DNA from: Mesobacillus maritimus
Lineage (GTDB): Bacteria > Bacillota > Bacilli > Bacillales > Cytobacillaceae
Direction: 5' to 3'
DNA length: 64,000 nucleotides
Assembly (NCBI RefSeq): GCF_019749255.1
Contig: NZ_JACWFH010000017.1
Span: 1-64,000 of the forward strand
Shown: in pieces, positions 62,762-64,000 of the stretch
How the letters are laid out: the number at the start of each line of letters is the position of its first letter
Position numbering within the stretch: the first letter of the stretch is position 1
The notes under the pieces: generated by a model
What the model was told of the DNA's origin: nothing
Seen by the model: the letters and a program-made list of their open reading frames with translations, nothing else
The model's database searches: none
Translations under genes and position numbers: made by a program

Positions 62762-62849
62762 CAGAAAAGGTGACCCAGAAAAGGTGACAGCGTACTATGT
62801 CCAGAAAAGGTGACAGGCACCATCCAGAAACTGGATGGTGCCTGTCACC
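62762..62849. repeat. GGTGACAGG palindrome with three direct repeats
   Basis: GGTGACAGGCACCATCCAG (62809-62827) is followed after three bases by its perfect inverse (62831-62849). CAGAAAAGGTGAC occurs three times (62762, 62776 and 62802). It is a dispersed intergenic palindrome, distinct in sequence from the GGGACAGG type but similar in build. Confidence 0.85.
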
Positions 62850-62973
62850 TCATCTTCATCCTTCAGAGCGTAAACTTCGTGGGACGCAATAATTTTGTGC
62901 CCTATCTACCATTCTTTGAACCGATTGAAGAGGATCTTATTAACGAATTTATTTTCACAATCATCGCATCTAT

Positions 62974-62998
62974 AAAAAAAGAGCTGCCAAAACAGCTC
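62974..62998 (-). terminator. Terminator after the AraC-type gene
   Basis: On the minus strand GAGCTG pairs with CAGCTC around 6 nt and is followed by seven Ts. Confidence 0.8.
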
Positions 62999-63012
62999 AA
63001 ATTTCTAAAATA

Positions 63013-63888
63013 TTATTCCTTGGTTAAAATCGGAATCCAAATTTCACTTGTCACGGATGGTGAAGTTAAATCTTGAGTTTTAATCGATAAGATTTCTGGT
63101 CCTTCTGCTATTTGATAATTTGAAGATGGAAACCACTCAGAATAAATCCTTCCCCAAGTTTCCTGTAGTGTACTAGGAAAAGGTCCCGTTGATTCAAATA
63201 TCGCCCAAGTTAAGGCGGGGACTTCTAATTTTGTAAAGTTTTCAGGGCTTTCTTGTGAGGTTGCCACTCCTATATACTGATCAAGTTCCCCTTTTTCTTC
63301 CATTCGTCCTTCAGAAAAGTTTGTTGAAGCTTGAATGATCCCTTCTGGTGCAACATTTGAAAGTTTTTTTAATTGGTCTATTTTTTCCATCGTAAACGAT
63401 TTCCACATCGCTGTAATTTCTGGATTTTCCCCTTCAAAAATAATCGGAACTCTTTTCATAATCCCAACTATGTTAAAACTCTCTTTTTGTTCAATTCGGT
63501 AATTCATTTCATTTCCCCCTTTAATTGACAATTGGAAGGTCATTGGTGGAAAGGCTTTTAATGGCTGTCCGCTATTCCTTGCTTCTGATGGGGTGACACC
63601 ATGTAACTGTTGAAAAGCTCTAGTAAAAGAATCTGGTGAATTGTATCCATATTTAACCGCAATATCAATGATCTTTAGATGACTATTTGTAAGCTCAAAT
63701 GCCGCCAAGCTCAATCGTCTCCGGCGAATGTATTCTGATAATGACACACCTGCAAGAAAAGAAAACATTCTTTTAAAATGATATTCAGAACAATGAGTGA
63801 TTCTTGCGACGGTTTTGAAATCTATTTCACTAATGAGGTGATCCTCAATATACTTCATTGATTCATTCATGCTTTTGAGCAAATCCAT
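63013..63888 (-). CDS. AraC-family regulator with GyrI-like effector domain
   Basis: This is a 291-residue activator. Two helix-turn-helix motifs span about 8-105 ([40 protein letters not shown], then HGVTPSEAR). A C-terminal GyrI-like/effector-binding domain spans about 135-290 ([35 protein letters not shown]). Such proteins, like Rob and YdeE-type regulators, bind small hydrophobic effectors. I start at ATG 63888, six bases after AAAGGAGG. Thirty-five in-frame upstream codons are not family-like. It lies upstream of the MMPL operon on the same strand. Confidence 0.88.
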   Translation of the reverse strand: MDLLKSMNESMKYIEDHLISEIDFKTVARITHCSEYHFKRMFSFLAGVSLSEYIRRRRLSLAAFELTNSHLKIIDIAVKYGYNSPDSFTRAFQQLHGVTPSEARNSGQPLKAFPPMTFQLSIKGGNEMNYRIEQKESFNIVGIMKRVPIIFEGENPEITAMWKSFTMEKIDQLKKLSNVAPEGIIQASTNFSEGRMEEKGELDQYIGVATSQESPENFTKLEVPALTWAIFESTGPFPSTLQETWGRIYSEWFPSSNYQIAEGPEILSIKTQDLTSPSVTSEIWIPILTKE

Positions 63889-64000
63889 TCTATGACCTCC
63901 TTTCATCAATACAATAACAGGATATGAATGTGTCAGTCCGACATTCCGTGCACCATTTTGTCGGATTAATCCTTTGTTTACTATTCTGGCCACTGTTTCA

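Noticed and set aside
63889-63993. N-terminal extension of the AraC-type regulator
   Set aside because: It is not family-like, and AAAGGAGG lies directly before the ATG at 63888.

Overview
The window looks like a chromosomal segment of a Bacillaceae species (Bacillus, Neobacillus or Mesobacillus type). The DNA is AT-rich, ribosome binding sites are strong AGGAGG types, TTG and GTG starts are frequent, and many products have close Bacillus relatives: CotA, YkyA, YfmQ, FosB, OpuA, CadC/CadA and a Pho-controlled pst operon. The genus is inferred, not proven.

Left part (1-9.4 kb). The first ~15 bases match the 5' end of a 16S rRNA gene read leftwards. The bases behind it carry an rrn leader with a boxA-like element and a sigma-A promoter. 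Next comes an acetone carboxylase operon (acxA-acxB-acxC, minus strand) ending in a UUCG terminator. It starts from a consensus sigma-54 promoter and is divergent from an AcoR-like sigma-54 activator. An old yellow enzyme (NamA type) follows.

9.4-25 kb is a patchwork of small single genes: cytidine deaminase, several GNAT acetyltransferases, histidine phosphatase, HIT protein, FosB, an XRE regulator with a membrane partner and paired operators, a BenE-type transporter, a MocR-type regulator, a DUF1569 protein, an Imm74-like orphan, an SH3b/L,D-transpeptidase, a cupin and a protein with a duplicated ~90-residue domain. 25-33.5 kb holds a two-gene glycine betaine importer (permease fused to binding protein), a sugar O-acetyltransferase, a ClpP paralogue behind an ECF-like sigma factor, and an EamA exporter.

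33.7-46 kb: a zeta-toxin-like kinase convergent with a DUF3990 protein, a GGDEF/HD-GYP pair, a polysaccharide deacetylase with a YkyA-like protein, small membrane proteins, a DacF-type carboxypeptidase and the CotA laccase. 46-50.2 kb is pstSCAB-phoU with a textbook four-repeat Pho box. 50.6-53.7 kb has a PadR/DUF1129-like pair, a COG4922 protein, and a junction of two decayed genes (TerC and AGCS symporter fragments facing each other).

54-58 kb: a methyltransferase and a cadC-cadA operon. The cadA reading frame is interrupted by one TGA exactly where the first cysteine of the N-terminal metal-binding CxxC motif should be. Upstream of cadC lies a perfect-period 51-bp tandem array (about 14 units). 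58-63.9 kb holds an MMPL transporter with its own two-component system, and an AraC/GyrI-type regulator. Dispersed palindromic repeats of the GGGACAGG and GGTGACAGG types sit in several intergenic gaps.
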